A stretch of 64,000 nt of DNA. Origin: Pseudacidobacterium ailaaui. Lineage in GTDB: Bacteria; Acidobacteriota; Terriglobia; Terriglobales; Acidobacteriaceae. The notes beneath the pieces were generated by a model that was not told the DNA's origin, searched no databases, and saw nothing but the letters and a program-made list of their open reading frames with translations. This document shows, one piece after another, positions 9,919-19,512 of the stretch. The stretch's first letter is position 1. Each line of letters opens with the position of its first letter. A program made the translations under genes and the position numbers. The DNA lies in assembly GCF_000688455.1 (NCBI RefSeq), contig NZ_JIAL01000001.1, positions 1,705,001 through 1,769,000 on the forward strand, written 5' to 3'.

Positions 9919-11514
9919 ATGTCAGAAACAGCAAAGCATCTAGGGAAAATCAACCCTTCTGTGCCATGGAAGGAGCTGGTGCGCCGTCGCTGGGACGTCA
10001 TCATTGTTGGCGCGGGGCACAATGGTCTTGCCTGTGCCGCGTATCTGGCTGGCGCCGGTATGCGCGTACTGGTGCTTGAAGCGCGAGAGCGCGTTGGCGG
10101 CGCATGCACGATGGAGGAGCCATTTCCTGGGGTGCGCATGTCTCCATGTGCCTATCTGGCCGGGTTGCTGCATCCACGGGTGGTAGAAGAGCTGAACCTG
10201 CCGCAGCGAGGATTTCGCTGGACGCCAGCGGTCAACGGCCTGTTTGTGCCATTTCTGGACGGAACAAGTGTCCAGCTTTGGGATGACGATGCCAGATGCG
10301 AGGAGGAAATCCGCCGGTTTAGTTTCCGCGATGTCGATGGCTGGAAGGCCATGTGCGATGTGATTCGCCGATTGCGTGATGCGCTGCGCCCCGCAGGAGA
10401 TGGGGACCTGTGGATTGGCGAGGCACCCACACGGGAGCAGATTGAAGAGCGCCTGGGTCATGATGAAGAAGCCAAAAAAGTGCTCTTTCACTGGTCGATG
10501 GCCGAGTTTGTCGAGCACTATCTGCAGGATGAGCGTCTGCAGGTAGCCCTTCTCGGGCAGGGGGTCATCGGTACCCATGCCAGTCCATTCGACCCTGGCA
10601 CGGCATCCATTCGTTTCCATCACTCCTCCGGACGCCTGGGTGGGATGCCGGGCATGTGGGGTTACGTGAAAGGAGGCATGGGGATGGTGTCCTTCTATTT
10701 TTGCGATGCGGCCCGGGAGGCGGGTGCCGTGGTAGCGACAGGTGTCCCCGTGGCTGCGATGGTGCCGGGCGAAGGGGTGCTGCTCATGGGAGGCGAGCAC
10801 ATAGCTGCTTCTGTTGTGGTTTCAAATGCAGACCCCAGGCGCGCGCTTGCCATGCTAGGGGACGCGGCCGATCCTGCATGGAAGGCCAGGGTCGAATCCA
10901 TCCCCATGGAAGGCTGTACCGTAAAGCTGAATGTGCTGCTTCGTGAGTTGCCCAATTTCCATGCGCGTCCGGGTACGTGGGAGCCACACCACTTCGGGCA
11001 GATCAATGCACCGCTTTCCAAAGTGGAATGGAAGCAGGGGTTTGCGGCGGCCGAAGCGGGCCGGCTTCCGGAACATCTGTGGTGCGAATTGTATTTCCAG
11101 AGCGTGCACGATGACAGCGTCGCCCCCTCAGGCCTGCATACGATGAGCATCTTTGCCCAGTATGTTCCCTACCGGTTCGCAGAGGGGACCTGGGAGACGC
11201 GGCGTGATGAGGTCCGCAGGCTGGCCTTTGCTTCGCTGGCCAGGTTCTGCAGCAATCTTCCCGCCGCTGTGGTGGATGCACAGGTGCTGGGACCTCCTGA
11301 CATTGAAGAAAAAGTGGGCCTCACCGGTGGACATATCTTTCAGGGAGAGTGTCTGCCGCCATATCTGTGGGCCAACCGCCTGAGCGCGCGGACCCCGATG
11401 CAAGGCCTGTATCTTTGCGGAGCGTGCACGCATCCGGGAGGCAGCGTCATCGGCATCAATGGGCGCAATGCGGCGATGGCGGTGCTGCAGGACCTACAGG
11501 CATCCTGCAAATAA
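9919..11514 (+). CDS. FAD-dependent phytoene dehydrogenase-like oxidoreductase (PYROXD2/CrtI-like)
   Basis: 531 residues. The dinucleotide-binding motif VIIVGAGHNGLACAAYLAGAG lies near residue 27, followed by VLVLEARERVGGAC, which is characteristic of the CrtI/amine-oxidase superfamily. The C-terminal FAD motif is at GLYLCGACTHPGGSVIGING (about 495-515). The sequence resembles the NAD(P)/FAD-dependent oxidoreductases related to human PYROXD2 more than true carotenoid desaturases, and no other carotenoid gene is nearby. The start at 9919 (MSETAKHL) is the in-frame ATG closest to the previous stop; no strong ribosome binding site is visible. The substrate is unknown. Confidence 0.88.
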   Translation: MSETAKHLGKINPSVPWKELVRRRWDVIIVGAGHNGLACAAYLAGAGMRVLVLEARERVGGACTMEEPFPGVRMSPCAYLAGLLHPRVVEELNLPQRGFRWTPAVNGLFVPFLDGTSVQLWDDDARCEEEIRRFSFRDVDGWKAMCDVIRRLRDALRPAGDGDLWIGEAPTREQIEERLGHDEEAKKVLFHWSMAEFVEHYLQDERLQVALLGQGVIGTHASPFDPGTASIRFHHSSGRLGGMPGMWGYVKGGMGMVSFYFCDAAREAGAVVATGVPVAAMVPGEGVLLMGGEHIAASVVVSNADPRRALAMLGDAADPAWKARVESIPMEGCTVKLNVLLRELPNFHARPGTWEPHHFGQINAPLSKVEWKQGFAAAEAGRLPEHLWCELYFQSVHDDSVAPSGLHTMSIFAQYVPYRFAEGTWETRRDEVRRLAFASLARFCSNLPAAVVDAQVLGPPDIEEKVGLTGGHIFQGECLPPYLWANRLSARTPMQGLYLCGACTHPGGSVIGINGRNAAMAVLQDLQASCK

Positions 11515-11561
11515 TTGTGGTTTTTGGATGGACCAGCCGGTATGCTGGCGCGAAGGCCTGC

Positions 11562-12968
11562 ATGGACGAGAAGCCCACATCCAGCCTTGTGCGCGAGCTC
11601 ACTTTCCGCGACCTCGTACTCTTCTATCTGGCCGGCGGGTTAAGCCTGCGCTGGATCGCGACGGCGGCAGCAGCCGGGCCCAGTACAGTCCTCGTCTGGA
11701 TCTTTGCCTGCTGTTTTTTCTTTGTGCCACTGGCCGGCAGCGTGATGGAGCTTTCTGCGCGCTGGCCGCAGGAAGGAGGCCTGTATGTGTGGACCCAGCG
11801 GGCCTTTGGCGATTTTGCGGGGTTCCTCGCGGCCTGGACATACTGGATGAGCAACCTGCCTTACTTTCCCGCCGTACTGTATTTTGGCGCAGGCAGCGCG
11901 TTGTTTGCAGTTGGAAGGCACGGACAGCATCTGGCCAGCAGCAGGACCTACTATCTGCTCTTTGCGCTGGGATGGCTGGCCGTGATCACCGGACTGAACA
12001 TCCTTGGACTGAAGCAGGGCAAGTGGCTGAACAACATCTGTGCGATGGGAGCGTGGACCTCAGTCACAGTGTTAGTCGTGCTGGCCTCTGTGGCGGCGAG
12101 CACGCACGGCGTGGCCACAGATTTTTCACTGCGCCATCTTCTTCCGCATCCCGACCTGCGGAATGCCATCTTCTGGTCCACCATTTTCTTTGCCTTTGGC
12201 GGCTGCGAAACGGGCTCGTTTATGGGTGAGGAGATCCAGGATGCGCGGCGTACCATTCCGCGGGCGCTCCTCTTTGCGGGCGCTGTGATGACGCTCAGCT
12301 ATATGGCCGGTACCGTGGCCATGCTTGTGGCGCTGCCCAGTTCCTCGATCAGCGGAGTGCAGGGTTTTGCTCGCGCCATTGAGTCCCTCAGCGCTGAATT
12401 ACAGTTGCGGTGGCTGGTTGTTCCGGTGATGGGGCTGATTGTCCTGAACAGCGTCGGCGGGGCGGCTGCGTTTTTGTCGTCCACCTCGCGACTGCCCTTT
12501 GTGGCCGGGATAGACCGGTATCTGCCCTCCGCATTTGGCCGCATCCATCGGCGCTGGCGGACGCCCTGGGTGGCGATCGGCGTCTATGGACTGGCCGGGA
12601 TGCTGTGCGCACTGCTCAGTCAGGCGGGGAGTACGGTGCGCAGCGCGTATGACGTCATGGTGAGCATGTCCATCCTTACCTATTTCATTCCTTTTCTGTT
12701 TCTTTTTGCCTCCATGATCCGTCTGCAATGCGGGGCCATTCCTGCGAGCGCCATCCGCATTCCGGGAGGCAGACCGGCTGCGGTAGTGCTGGCCTCCATT
12801 GGCTTGCTGACCACGCTGCTGACCATTGTGCTGTCCATTGTTCCTCCGGATGAGGAGCCGCACAAGCTGCTGGCGATGGCCAAGGTGATCGGCTCCACGC
12901 TGTTTCTGGTAGGGGCCGGAGTGGTTGTGTATCTTGCTTCAGCGCAAAGGCGAAAGCAAACCGCGTGA
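11562..12968 (+). CDS. APC-family amino acid permease
   Basis: 468 residues, almost entirely hydrophobic with about 12 membrane segments. Features of the amino acid-polyamine-organocation family include LVRELTFRDLVLFYLAGG at the N-terminus, SARWPQEGGLYVWTQRAFG after helix 2, FAFGGCETGSFMGEEIQDARRTIPRA in the middle, and SSTSRLPFVAGIDRYLP before helix 9, which is typical of permeases of the glutamate:GABA/YfnA type. It sits in the cytoplasmic membrane. The gene begins 47 bases after the oxidoreductase stop and ends convergent with the CocE-type hydrolase. The transported amino acid cannot be assigned. Confidence 0.9.
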   Translation: MDEKPTSSLVRELTFRDLVLFYLAGGLSLRWIATAAAAGPSTVLVWIFACCFFFVPLAGSVMELSARWPQEGGLYVWTQRAFGDFAGFLAAWTYWMSNLPYFPAVLYFGAGSALFAVGRHGQHLASSRTYYLLFALGWLAVITGLNILGLKQGKWLNNICAMGAWTSVTVLVVLASVAASTHGVATDFSLRHLLPHPDLRNAIFWSTIFFAFGGCETGSFMGEEIQDARRTIPRALLFAGAVMTLSYMAGTVAMLVALPSSSISGVQGFARAIESLSAELQLRWLVVPVMGLIVLNSVGGAAAFLSSTSRLPFVAGIDRYLPSAFGRIHRRWRTPWVAIGVYGLAGMLCALLSQAGSTVRSAYDVMVSMSILTYFIPFLFLFASMIRLQCGAIPASAIRIPGGRPAAVVLASIGLLTTLLTIVLSIVPPDEEPHKLLAMAKVIGSTLFLVGAGVVVYLASAQRRKQTA

Positions 12969-12987
12969 CTGCTCGGACCTTGCATTG

Positions 12988-13018
12988 TCCCTGCGAAGTT
13001 TGGCTTACTTCGCAGGGA
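12988..13018. terminator. Candidate bidirectional terminator hairpin
   Basis: A perfect 12-bp inverted repeat (TCCCTGCGAAGT / ACTTCGCAGGGA, arms 12988-12999 and 13007-13018) with a seven-base loop lies between the convergent permease and hydrolase genes and includes the hydrolase stop codon. There is no T-run on either side, so intrinsic termination is inferred from position and stem quality only. Confidence 0.5.
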
Positions 13019-15137
13019 TGGGAAGGACCAGGTGCGAGGGGTGCTGGGCCGAGCCATAGATGCGCTGGGTGGCCGGTTTGTAGTCAGAGGGCGAGGCGGT
13101 CATGATGTTGGGCACAAAGGTTTGCGGGTTGCGGTCGTAGAGTGGAAACCACGTGCTCTGCACCTGCACCATGATGCGGTGTCCTTTCAGGAAGACGTGG
13201 TCGGCACCGTGCAGGCTGAACTTGTATTCTTCCGGCTGGTTTGCGGGAATGGCTTCAGGGTGCTCATAGCTCTTGCGGTAGCGGCCGCGGAAGATTTCGT
13301 CGGCAATCATCAACTCTGCCCCGGACATTTTGCCCAGCGAGGGATCGTCGGGATAGACATCGATCAGCTTGACGACCCAGTCAGAATCGGTGCCAGAGGT
13401 AGAGGCAAAAAGGTCTGCGACAACGTCGCCGGTAACCGTAACATCATGGTCAAGAACAGGCGTCGTCCAAGTGGCGATGTCTTTGCGGTTGCCCAGAAAG
13501 CGCTGGTCCTGGACAAGCCAGGTGTACCATCCTGAGCCTCCAGGGGCGTAGGTGGCTTCAATGGGACGCCGGCGGTAAGGCACAGGGTCCGCAGGGTCTG
13601 AGACATAGCTGAGGAAGCTGGATGCATCATCGCCCTTTGGCTTGTCGAAGCTGAGCGAGCCATCCGATGCAAGATAAAGGTCGCGCTCAACCGACTCCTT
13701 CGGGGGCCAGTGGCTGTAGCGCATCCAGCGATTGGTCCCGGTCTGGAAAGACGCGGTGTCCTCCAGGTCGAAGCTGCCTTCATCTTTGAGGTAGTGCGCA
13801 AAGAAGGGGGCTTCGATCTGCGCGCGAAACTGGTCGGTGGTGGCGGCGCCAAAATCCAGGTCTCCGAGATGGCGCGTCGTGCGCGCCCATTCTCCGTGGT
13901 TCCAAGGGCCGAGGACGAGAAAGACTTCGTGGTGCGCATCATGCGGCTTGAGAGCTGCGTACTCGGCCTGCGGGCCCCACATGTCTTCCTGGTCCCACCA
14001 CCCGCCGACTTCGAGGGTCGGCACGTTTACTTTGGTCAGGTGGGTCTCCACGGCGCGCACCTGCCAGTAATGGTCATAAGCGGGGTGGTCGAGGAATCCC
14101 TGCCAGGTGGGCAGCACACCGACATTTGCTCTCCTGATATCGCCGGCAAGGGAGCCGGCGGAGAGGAAGAAATCATAGGCGTCTTCCTTCAGCTTGCTGA
14201 AGGCGTTTTCTTTGCTGGTCTCAAGGCCAATGGCATAGTCATATCCATAACTCTGGCGCCATGCGCCATTGTGGAAGAAATCGTCGCCGATCCAGAGGTT
14301 GGTCATGGGGGCCTGCGGCGAGATGGCTTTCACCGCCGGATGCGGGTCGATGCCGGACTCGATGGCTAGAAAGCCGGGATAGGAAATGCCTAGCACGCCG
14401 ACGCGACCATTGTTGTCAGGGACATTTTTGATGAGCCAGGCGACCGTGTCGTAGGCGTCGGTGGTTTCGTCAATCCAGTTTTCGTTTGGGGAGTTGGGGT
14501 CGTGGTGGTCTGCAATGGGGCGGTTCATCAGGAACTTGCCCTCAGAGCCATAGCGTCCACGGATGTCTTCCATGACAAAGATGTAACCGCTCTGCGCCAG
14601 CTCAGTGTAGCGGGAGTTGATGGAATCAGAAGTGGAGCCGTCTACGCCGTAGGGTGTGCGCTGCATCAGGAAGGGAAGGGGCCGGTTCGTGTCCGTGGGG
14701 CGCAGGATGACAGCATGAAGGCGGACCCCGTCCCGCATCGGAATCATGACTTCCTCGCGGCTGTAAGGACGGAAATGGTTATGCTCCGGTTGACCGCTGA
14801 TGCGGGTAGCAGTAGATTCTTCTTTGCCGTGGGGGCCTTCGACGATGTAACGGAGACCGCGGACCTCCCCGCCTGCTCCAGTGAGGAAGACAAAACGCGC
14901 CTTGTTTTCCGGCGCAGTAAAGACGTTCTGTGAGATGGCGTGCAGCGGCGTGCGCGGGATACGGCGGCCTTCAAGAGCAAGGTCCTGCCCTTCCTGGAAA
15001 AAGGAGTAGACAATCTCCGGCTCCGCATCGTCGCGATACTGGCCAACGTATTTACCGGATGATTGCGGATAGGCCAGGGGTGCGGAGCAAAGAGAGGAAG
15101 CCAGAAGGAGGGCGGCGAAACTGTGGCGGAGATCCAT
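13005..15137 (-). CDS. Secreted CocE/NonD-family alpha/beta hydrolase (Xaa-Pro dipeptidyl-peptidase type)
   Basis: 710 residues from the ATG at 15137, with a signal peptide (MDLRHSFAALLLASSLCSA). The catalytic domain shows REEVMIPMRDGVRLHAVILRP, QRTPYGVDG, EDIRGRYGSEG and the nucleophile elbow GISYPG (Ser at about 252), followed by a C-terminal jelly-roll (X-Pro dipeptidyl-peptidase C-terminal domain). These are hallmarks of alpha-amino-acid ester hydrolases, cocaine esterase and X-Pro dipeptidyl peptidases. An unusual ~100-residue segment precedes the catalytic domain. The protein is predicted periplasmic or secreted and hydrolyses acyl or peptide bonds; the substrate is undetermined. An upstream extension of the frame exists but lacks a signal-peptide-like N-terminus. 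It is divergent from the gene at 15298. Confidence 0.9.
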   Translation of the reverse strand: MDLRHSFAALLLASSLCSAPLAYPQSSGKYVGQYRDDAEPEIVYSFFQEGQDLALEGRRIPRTPLHAISQNVFTAPENKARFVFLTGAGGEVRGLRYIVEGPHGKEESTATRISGQPEHNHFRPYSREEVMIPMRDGVRLHAVILRPTDTNRPLPFLMQRTPYGVDGSTSDSINSRYTELAQSGYIFVMEDIRGRYGSEGKFLMNRPIADHHDPNSPNENWIDETTDAYDTVAWLIKNVPDNNGRVGVLGISYPGFLAIESGIDPHPAVKAISPQAPMTNLWIGDDFFHNGAWRQSYGYDYAIGLETSKENAFSKLKEDAYDFFLSAGSLAGDIRRANVGVLPTWQGFLDHPAYDHYWQVRAVETHLTKVNVPTLEVGGWWDQEDMWGPQAEYAALKPHDAHHEVFLVLGPWNHGEWARTTRHLGDLDFGAATTDQFRAQIEAPFFAHYLKDEGSFDLEDTASFQTGTNRWMRYSHWPPKESVERDLYLASDGSLSFDKPKGDDASSFLSYVSDPADPVPYRRRPIEATYAPGGSGWYTWLVQDQRFLGNRKDIATWTTPVLDHDVTVTGDVVADLFASTSGTDSDWVVKLIDVYPDDPSLGKMSGAELMIADEIFRGRYRKSYEHPEAIPANQPEEYKFSLHGADHVFLKGHRIMVQVQSTWFPLYDRNPQTFVPNIMTASPSDYKPATQRIYGSAQHPSHLVLPIPAK

Positions 15138-15297
15138 AAAGAAGAAACATAGCAGAATGCATCGAGAAAGCAGCGATTTTTCCTGGCGCGGGGCAAAACA
15201 AGTGCCAACCGTTTGTCTGTGGCACTGACAAGGGCAATCTTTGGTAATCTGTGCAGCCAGCCGGGGGCCGGGGTAGGGTAGAGGCACGCTTTGAGCC

Positions 15298-15780
15298 ATG
15301 CGTGTTCTTCTTTGCCTTTGTCTCATATCAGGCGTGACCTTTGCCGGGACTGCGCGGAAGTGCTATGCCCCGGAGGAGGCGCTTCATCACGCGAACCAGG
15401 ACGTGTGCATCCAGGCGCATGTCTATGATGTGGTGGAAATGGCCGATGGCACACGCTTTCTGGATGTTTGCCGGCCAGAGCTTCCGGATGGTTCCTGCCG
15501 GTTTACCATTCTGAGCCGGAAAAGGGACCGTAAGCAGGTGGGCGATCTGGAGGGTTACCGCGGGCAGGACATCACCATCCGGGGCACTGTCCATGCTTCC
15601 GAGTCCCAGGGAGTTCTGCTGCTGAATGATGCCCGGCAGTTCCACGGAGGGAAAGAACATTTTGAACCCAATCCGGCTTTGCTGCACGGCTTCTCAGCAG
15701 AGAATGGGGGGCCGGCTTTTTCTGATCCCGCAACACGAGGAGGCGGACGCCGCCGCAGTGTCTTCAAGACCGCACATTAA
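15298..15780 (+). CDS. Small secreted protein of unknown function (possible OB-fold)
   Basis: 160 residues with a signal peptide (MRVLLCLCLISGVTFAGTA). The mature part has two paired strands, VCIQAHVYDVVEMADGTRFLDVC and ITIRGTVHASESQGVLLLND, a pattern reminiscent of small OB-fold proteins such as YdeI/BOF or nucleic-acid-binding cold-shock-like folds, but no family was recognised with confidence. Four cysteines lie in the mature N-terminal half. The last four bases overlap tail-to-tail with the MBL hydrolase on the other strand. It is divergent from the secreted CocE-type hydrolase across 160 bp. Confidence 0.72.
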   Translation: MRVLLCLCLISGVTFAGTARKCYAPEEALHHANQDVCIQAHVYDVVEMADGTRFLDVCRPELPDGSCRFTILSRKRDRKQVGDLEGYRGQDITIRGTVHASESQGVLLLNDARQFHGGKEHFEPNPALLHGFSAENGGPAFSDPATRGGGRRRSVFKTAH

Positions 15781-16406
15781 TTCTGAAGGAAGGGGTTGGA
15801 TTCGGCTTCTTCTTCGATGGTCGTAGCCGGTCCATGGCCGGGAACCACCCGGGTCTTTCCGGGAAGAACGAGCAGGCGGTCATGGATCGAGCGCAGGATT
15901 TTACGGTGGTCTCCTCCGGGGAGGTCTGTTCTCCCGATGGATCCGGCAAAAAGGGTATCGCCCGCGATGAGGAGATCCTGCGGCTGAAAGTAGAGGCAGA
16001 TGCTTCCGGGGGTGTGGCCGGGGGTATGCAGAATCTGGGCCGGGTACTGTTCCAGCCCGATGATGAGGGCATCTTCGGCGCTGGCATCGGGTGGGGCCAC
16101 GTCGGGGGTGGGTACGCCCAGCCATCCGGCCTGCATTTCCATCATCTGCAGGAGCGGGAGGTCATTCTGGTTGAGCAGGATGGGGGCCCCGGTGGCCTGT
16201 TTGAGCTTCTGCGCGCCGCCCACGTGGTCAATGTGCGCGTGGGTCACCACAATCTGCTTCAGTTTGAGGCGATGCAGGCGTAGCCGTTCCAGAATACGGG
16301 AGATCTCATCGCCGGGATCAATGACCAGGGCTTCGCCTGTATTTTCATCGCCCACGATGGTGCAGTTGCACTGGAGGATCCCGACGGGGAAGGTTTCCAG
16401 AATCAT
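15777..16406 (-). CDS. MBL-fold metallo-hydrolase (glyoxalase II-like, YcbL type)
   Basis: 209 residues, cytoplasmic. The zinc-binding motif THAHIDHVGG, downstream His in HTPGHTPGS, Asp in LIAGDTLF and final His in VPGHGP are all present, so both metal sites are complete. The length and the short form without the glyoxalase II C-terminal helical domain match the YcbL/GloC group, which hydrolyse S-lactoylglutathione or related thioesters. It lies 68 bases downstream of dnaJ on the same strand and may be read from the heat-shock operon. Confidence 0.92.
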   Translation of the reverse strand: MILETFPVGILQCNCTIVGDENTGEALVIDPGDEISRILERLRLHRLKLKQIVVTHAHIDHVGGAQKLKQATGAPILLNQNDLPLLQMMEMQAGWLGVPTPDVAPPDASAEDALIIGLEQYPAQILHTPGHTPGSICLYFQPQDLLIAGDTLFAGSIGRTDLPGGDHRKILRSIHDRLLVLPGKTRVVPGHGPATTIEEEAESNPFLQN

Positions 16407-16474
16407 GCAAAATCCTTATGGGACCGGGGGCATGAAGGACGCGAACCGGTCGCTTCGGCCCCTGCACGCGGTCA

Positions 16475-17611
16475 TCAACTGAACATTTCCTTTACTTTGG
16501 AAAACAGGCTGCGGGAGGTGGGCTTGTTTTCCACGGTGAGCGATTCGGAGAGCTGGCGCAGGAGCTCCTTCTGCACTTTCGTGAGCTTCTTCGGGGTCTG
16601 CACCACGACCTGGACGATGAGGTCTCCCCGTCCATGTTCATTGAGGTAGGGAATGCCCTTGCCGCGGATGCGGAATTCCTGCCCGCTCTGCGTGCCCTCG
16701 GGTATGCGGAGGACGGTATCTCCTTCGAGGGTCGGAATGCTGATCTCATCGCCCAGTGCTGCCTGTGGGAAGGACACCGGGACCACACAATGCAGATCAT
16801 TGCCGTCGCGCTCAAAAAAGGCGTGCGGCTTGACCGAGAGCAAAATATAAAGGTCGCCGGAGGGGCCGCCATAGCGTCCCGCATCACCCTCTCCCTGATA
16901 GCGGATCCGCGTGCCCTCTTCCACCCCGGCAGGAACGGTGACCTGGATGGTGCGCTGGCGTTCGACACGGCCATCGCCGCGACAGGTGCGGCATGGGTCA
17001 GAGATGACGGTGCCGGAGCCGGAGCAGGCCGAACAGGTGCGGGCGATGGAGAAGAAGCCCTGCTGAAAGCGGACCTGGCCGCGGCCCTGGCACTGTGGGC
17101 AGACGGACGGTCCGCGCCCGTCGGCGGTGCCGGTGCCGTGGCAGCTTTCGCAGGCCTCCATGCGGCGGACGGTGACCTGGGTCTCCTTGCCGAAGACGGC
17201 GTCTTCGAATTCGATGGTCAGGTCCACTCGAACGTCGCGTCCCCGCTGGGCGCGCGAAGCACGGCGACCGCCCCCGCCCATGTTGAAGACCTCACCAAAG
17301 AAGTCCCCAAAGATGTCGCCCAGGTCCGGCATACCGGCGAAGGGGTCGCCATTGGAGGCAGCTGCACCACTGACGCCCGCATGGCCATAGCGGTCATAGG
17401 CGGCGCGCTTTTGCGGGTCTGAGAGCACCTGGTAGGCCTCGCTGCACTCCTTGAACTTCTCTTCCGCCTCCTTGTTTCCCGGATTGCGGTCCGGGTGGTA
17501 CTTCATGGCGAGCTTGCGATAGGCGGCCTTCAGCTCCTGTTCAGAGGCGCTGCGGGAGACACCCAGAATTTCGTAATAATCGGCTTTTGTCACGTTGGAT
17601 GTCCGGCTCAT
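16475..17611 (-). CDS. dnaJ: Chaperone protein DnaJ
   Basis: 378 residues with the complete type I layout: J domain with the HPD motif ([10 protein letters not shown]) near 40, glycine/phenylalanine-rich linker, four CxxCxGxG-type zinc modules between about 145 and 215 ([32 protein letters not shown]) and C-terminal substrate-binding domains with the GDLIVQVVV strand. DnaJ delivers unfolded clients to DnaK and stimulates its ATPase. The start overlaps the end of grpE by four bases (ATGA), showing translational coupling. dnaK is not in this window. Confidence 0.98.
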   Translation of the reverse strand: MSRTSNVTKADYYEILGVSRSASEQELKAAYRKLAMKYHPDRNPGNKEAEEKFKECSEAYQVLSDPQKRAAYDRYGHAGVSGAAASNGDPFAGMPDLGDIFGDFFGEVFNMGGGGRRASRAQRGRDVRVDLTIEFEDAVFGKETQVTVRRMEACESCHGTGTADGRGPSVCPQCQGRGQVRFQQGFFSIARTCSACSGSGTVISDPCRTCRGDGRVERQRTIQVTVPAGVEEGTRIRYQGEGDAGRYGGPSGDLYILLSVKPHAFFERDGNDLHCVVPVSFPQAALGDEISIPTLEGDTVLRIPEGTQSGQEFRIRGKGIPYLNEHGRGDLIVQVVVQTPKKLTKVQKELLRQLSESLTVENKPTSRSLFSKVKEMFS

Positions 17612-18198
17612 GCTTCTTTCTGCTGCGGATTGCTGACGACACGGACAAGGGCCGGCCGCAGCAGCCGCTCCTTCATACGATATCCGCGACGGACTTCTTC
17701 AAAGACCTGATGGTCCGGAAGGTCGGCGCGCTCGACTGTCTCCAGGGCCTCATGAAGGTGGGGATTGAACACGGTACCGACAGCTTCCACGGGCTGCACC
17801 TGGAGTGAGCGCAGGGCCTCTTCCATCTGCCGGACGATCAATTCCACGCCCGCGCGAAGCTGTTCGACCGTCCCGGAGGACTTGAGCGCGAGCTGAAAAT
17901 TGTCCAGCACGGGGAGGAACTGCTCGACCGCACTGGCGGTGGCGAAATCGCGGAATTCCGCACGCTCCCGGGCCTCACGCTTGCGGTAATTTTCAAATTC
18001 GGCCTGGAGACGGGCAAGGCGGTCTACCAACGAGTCGCGCTCGGCCTTCAGGCGGTCATATTCCTCTTGTGGAACATGAGATGTTTCCACGGGCACGATG
18101 GGTTCAGGCTGCGTGTTTTCCGCGGTGCTGGCCTGCTGGTCCTCCGGAGCTGTCTGCGGGGCTGTTGTCTGGGGTGCTTCGACTATTTTCCTGCTCAT
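17608..18198 (-). CDS. grpE: Nucleotide exchange factor GrpE
   Basis: 196 residues. A charged, low-complexity N-terminus (Gln, Thr, Pro, Glu rich) is followed by the long coiled-coil helix (about 50-95: [33 protein letters not shown]) and the C-terminal beta domain with [13 protein letters not shown] and [16 protein letters not shown], the GrpE signature. It releases ADP from DnaK. It is the middle gene of hrcA-grpE-dnaJ. Confidence 0.98.
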   Translation of the reverse strand: MSRKIVEAPQTTAPQTAPEDQQASTAENTQPEPIVPVETSHVPQEEYDRLKAERDSLVDRLARLQAEFENYRKREARERAEFRDFATASAVEQFLPVLDNFQLALKSSGTVEQLRAGVELIVRQMEEALRSLQVQPVEAVGTVFNPHLHEALETVERADLPDHQVFEEVRRGYRMKERLLRPALVRVVSNPQQKEA

Positions 18199-18263
18199 AT
18201 TTCAACCTTTACGCGGGCACGCGAGGGCGCCCGGAATCTGAATTCCTTCTGATGTTCCAGATG

Positions 18264-19334
18264 CTACTGCGGAGGCTGGAAGATCCTGTCTGAAAGCTGG
18301 GCGATATAGGAGACGGCGTTGATCGTCTCCTGATAGCGCATGCGGGTCGGACCAATCACAGCAACGGCGCCGAAGTGGCTTCCATCCAGCCGCGCAGGTG
18401 CGCCAATGAGCACCAAGTCCTGCATTTCCGGTAGGGTCTCTTCGAGCCCCACCACGACGCGGACGGTCTGCTGGCGGGCGTCTACGTAGGCATTCAGCAA
18501 CTCGACGACCCGCTGCCTGGTTTCCAGGGCGCGCAGCAACTGCTGCAGGCGTTCGCGGTCCAGTTCGCTGGCCAGCAGATTGGCCACGCCCTCGACAAAA
18601 AGGCTCTGCCCGCTGGCATCGGTATGCAAGGCGCCCTTACGGTAAAGTTCGCCAAGAGAGCGCATCAGTCGGTCGTACTCGTTCCGTTCCTGTTCCATGC
18701 GTCGGACCAGCTCGGCCCGGATGCGCTCCATGGACCAGCCGTGGAAGTTCTCGTTGAGGAAGCGCGCGGCCAGCTCCAGTTCTGCCTGGCCCAGGTCATG
18801 GTCGAGGACCAGAACACGGTCCAGTACCAGGCCGGCCTTTGTGACGACCACGGCGAGGACGCGCCCGGCTGTGAGGCGGCTGAAGTGGATATGCTCCAGC
18901 GCGTGGAGGTCGGTGACTGGGGCCAGGGCCACGCCGACGCCGCTCGAAATCAGGGCCAGCACATGAGAGGTGCGCTCCAGGAACTGCTGGCTGCTGGTGA
19001 TGCCGGCAAAGCTGTCCTCAATCTGCTCCTGCCTTTGCGGCGTGAGCGGCGCAGAGGCGGTGGTATGAGGAAGCTGGGAGACGTAGAAGCGGAAGGCGCG
19101 GGCCGTGGGAATCCGCCCGGCGGAGGTGTGAGGCTGCTCCAGTAGTCCGGCCTCGTCAAGGGAGGCCATGACGTTGCGGATCGTGGCAGCGCTCATGCCT
19201 TCCTTCTCGCCGCATTTGCGCGCAACGGCCTGCGAGGCCACTGGTTCTCCGGTGGCGATATAGATTTCGATGACGGCGTTGAGCACCTGCCGGTCACGCG
19301 GGCTGATCCGCAGCTCGGAAGACATGGTTTCCAT
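18264..19334 (-). CDS. hrcA: Heat-inducible transcription repressor HrcA
   Basis: About 356 residues. The N-terminal winged helix (LRISPRDRQVLNAVIEIYI, GEPVASQAVARK, MSAATIRNVMASLDEAGLL, HTSAGRIPTARAFR) is diagnostic of HrcA, followed by the GAF-like domain and the C-terminal segment ending VIGPTRMRYQETINAVSYIA. HrcA represses chaperone genes by binding CIRCE inverted repeats. Start is uncertain: ATG at 19334 or 19325, or GTG at 19361; a GGAGGAG at 19353-19359 is too far from the ATGs and overlaps the GTG. No CIRCE element is visible upstream or before grpE. Confidence 0.95.
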   Translation of the reverse strand: METMSSELRISPRDRQVLNAVIEIYIATGEPVASQAVARKCGEKEGMSAATIRNVMASLDEAGLLEQPHTSAGRIPTARAFRFYVSQLPHTTASAPLTPQRQEQIEDSFAGITSSQQFLERTSHVLALISSGVGVALAPVTDLHALEHIHFSRLTAGRVLAVVVTKAGLVLDRVLVLDHDLGQAELELAARFLNENFHGWSMERIRAELVRRMEQERNEYDRLMRSLGELYRKGALHTDASGQSLFVEGVANLLASELDRERLQQLLRALETRQRVVELLNAYVDARQQTVRVVVGLEETLPEMQDLVLIGAPARLDGSHFGAVAVIGPTRMRYQETINAVSYIAQLSDRIFQPPQ

Positions 19335-19512
19335 GGACCACTTTTGGGTGGTCTCCTCCACTTTTTATTTTAAAGCAAGATGAGAGGCCGCAAGGTTTCA
19401 CAGTTTGCAGGGGAGCGATTTGAAGGGGTCAAGTTTCCCGGTTCTGCGCTGTCTTTCGTTTCCTCGACCGTGAAATAATAGGGTTTCGGAACTTCCGCGC
19501 AGGGGTTGATGC

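Noticed and set aside
18199-19512. CIRCE element for HrcA
   Set aside because: Looked for TTAGCACTC/GAGTGCTAA near hrcA and grpE and did not find it.
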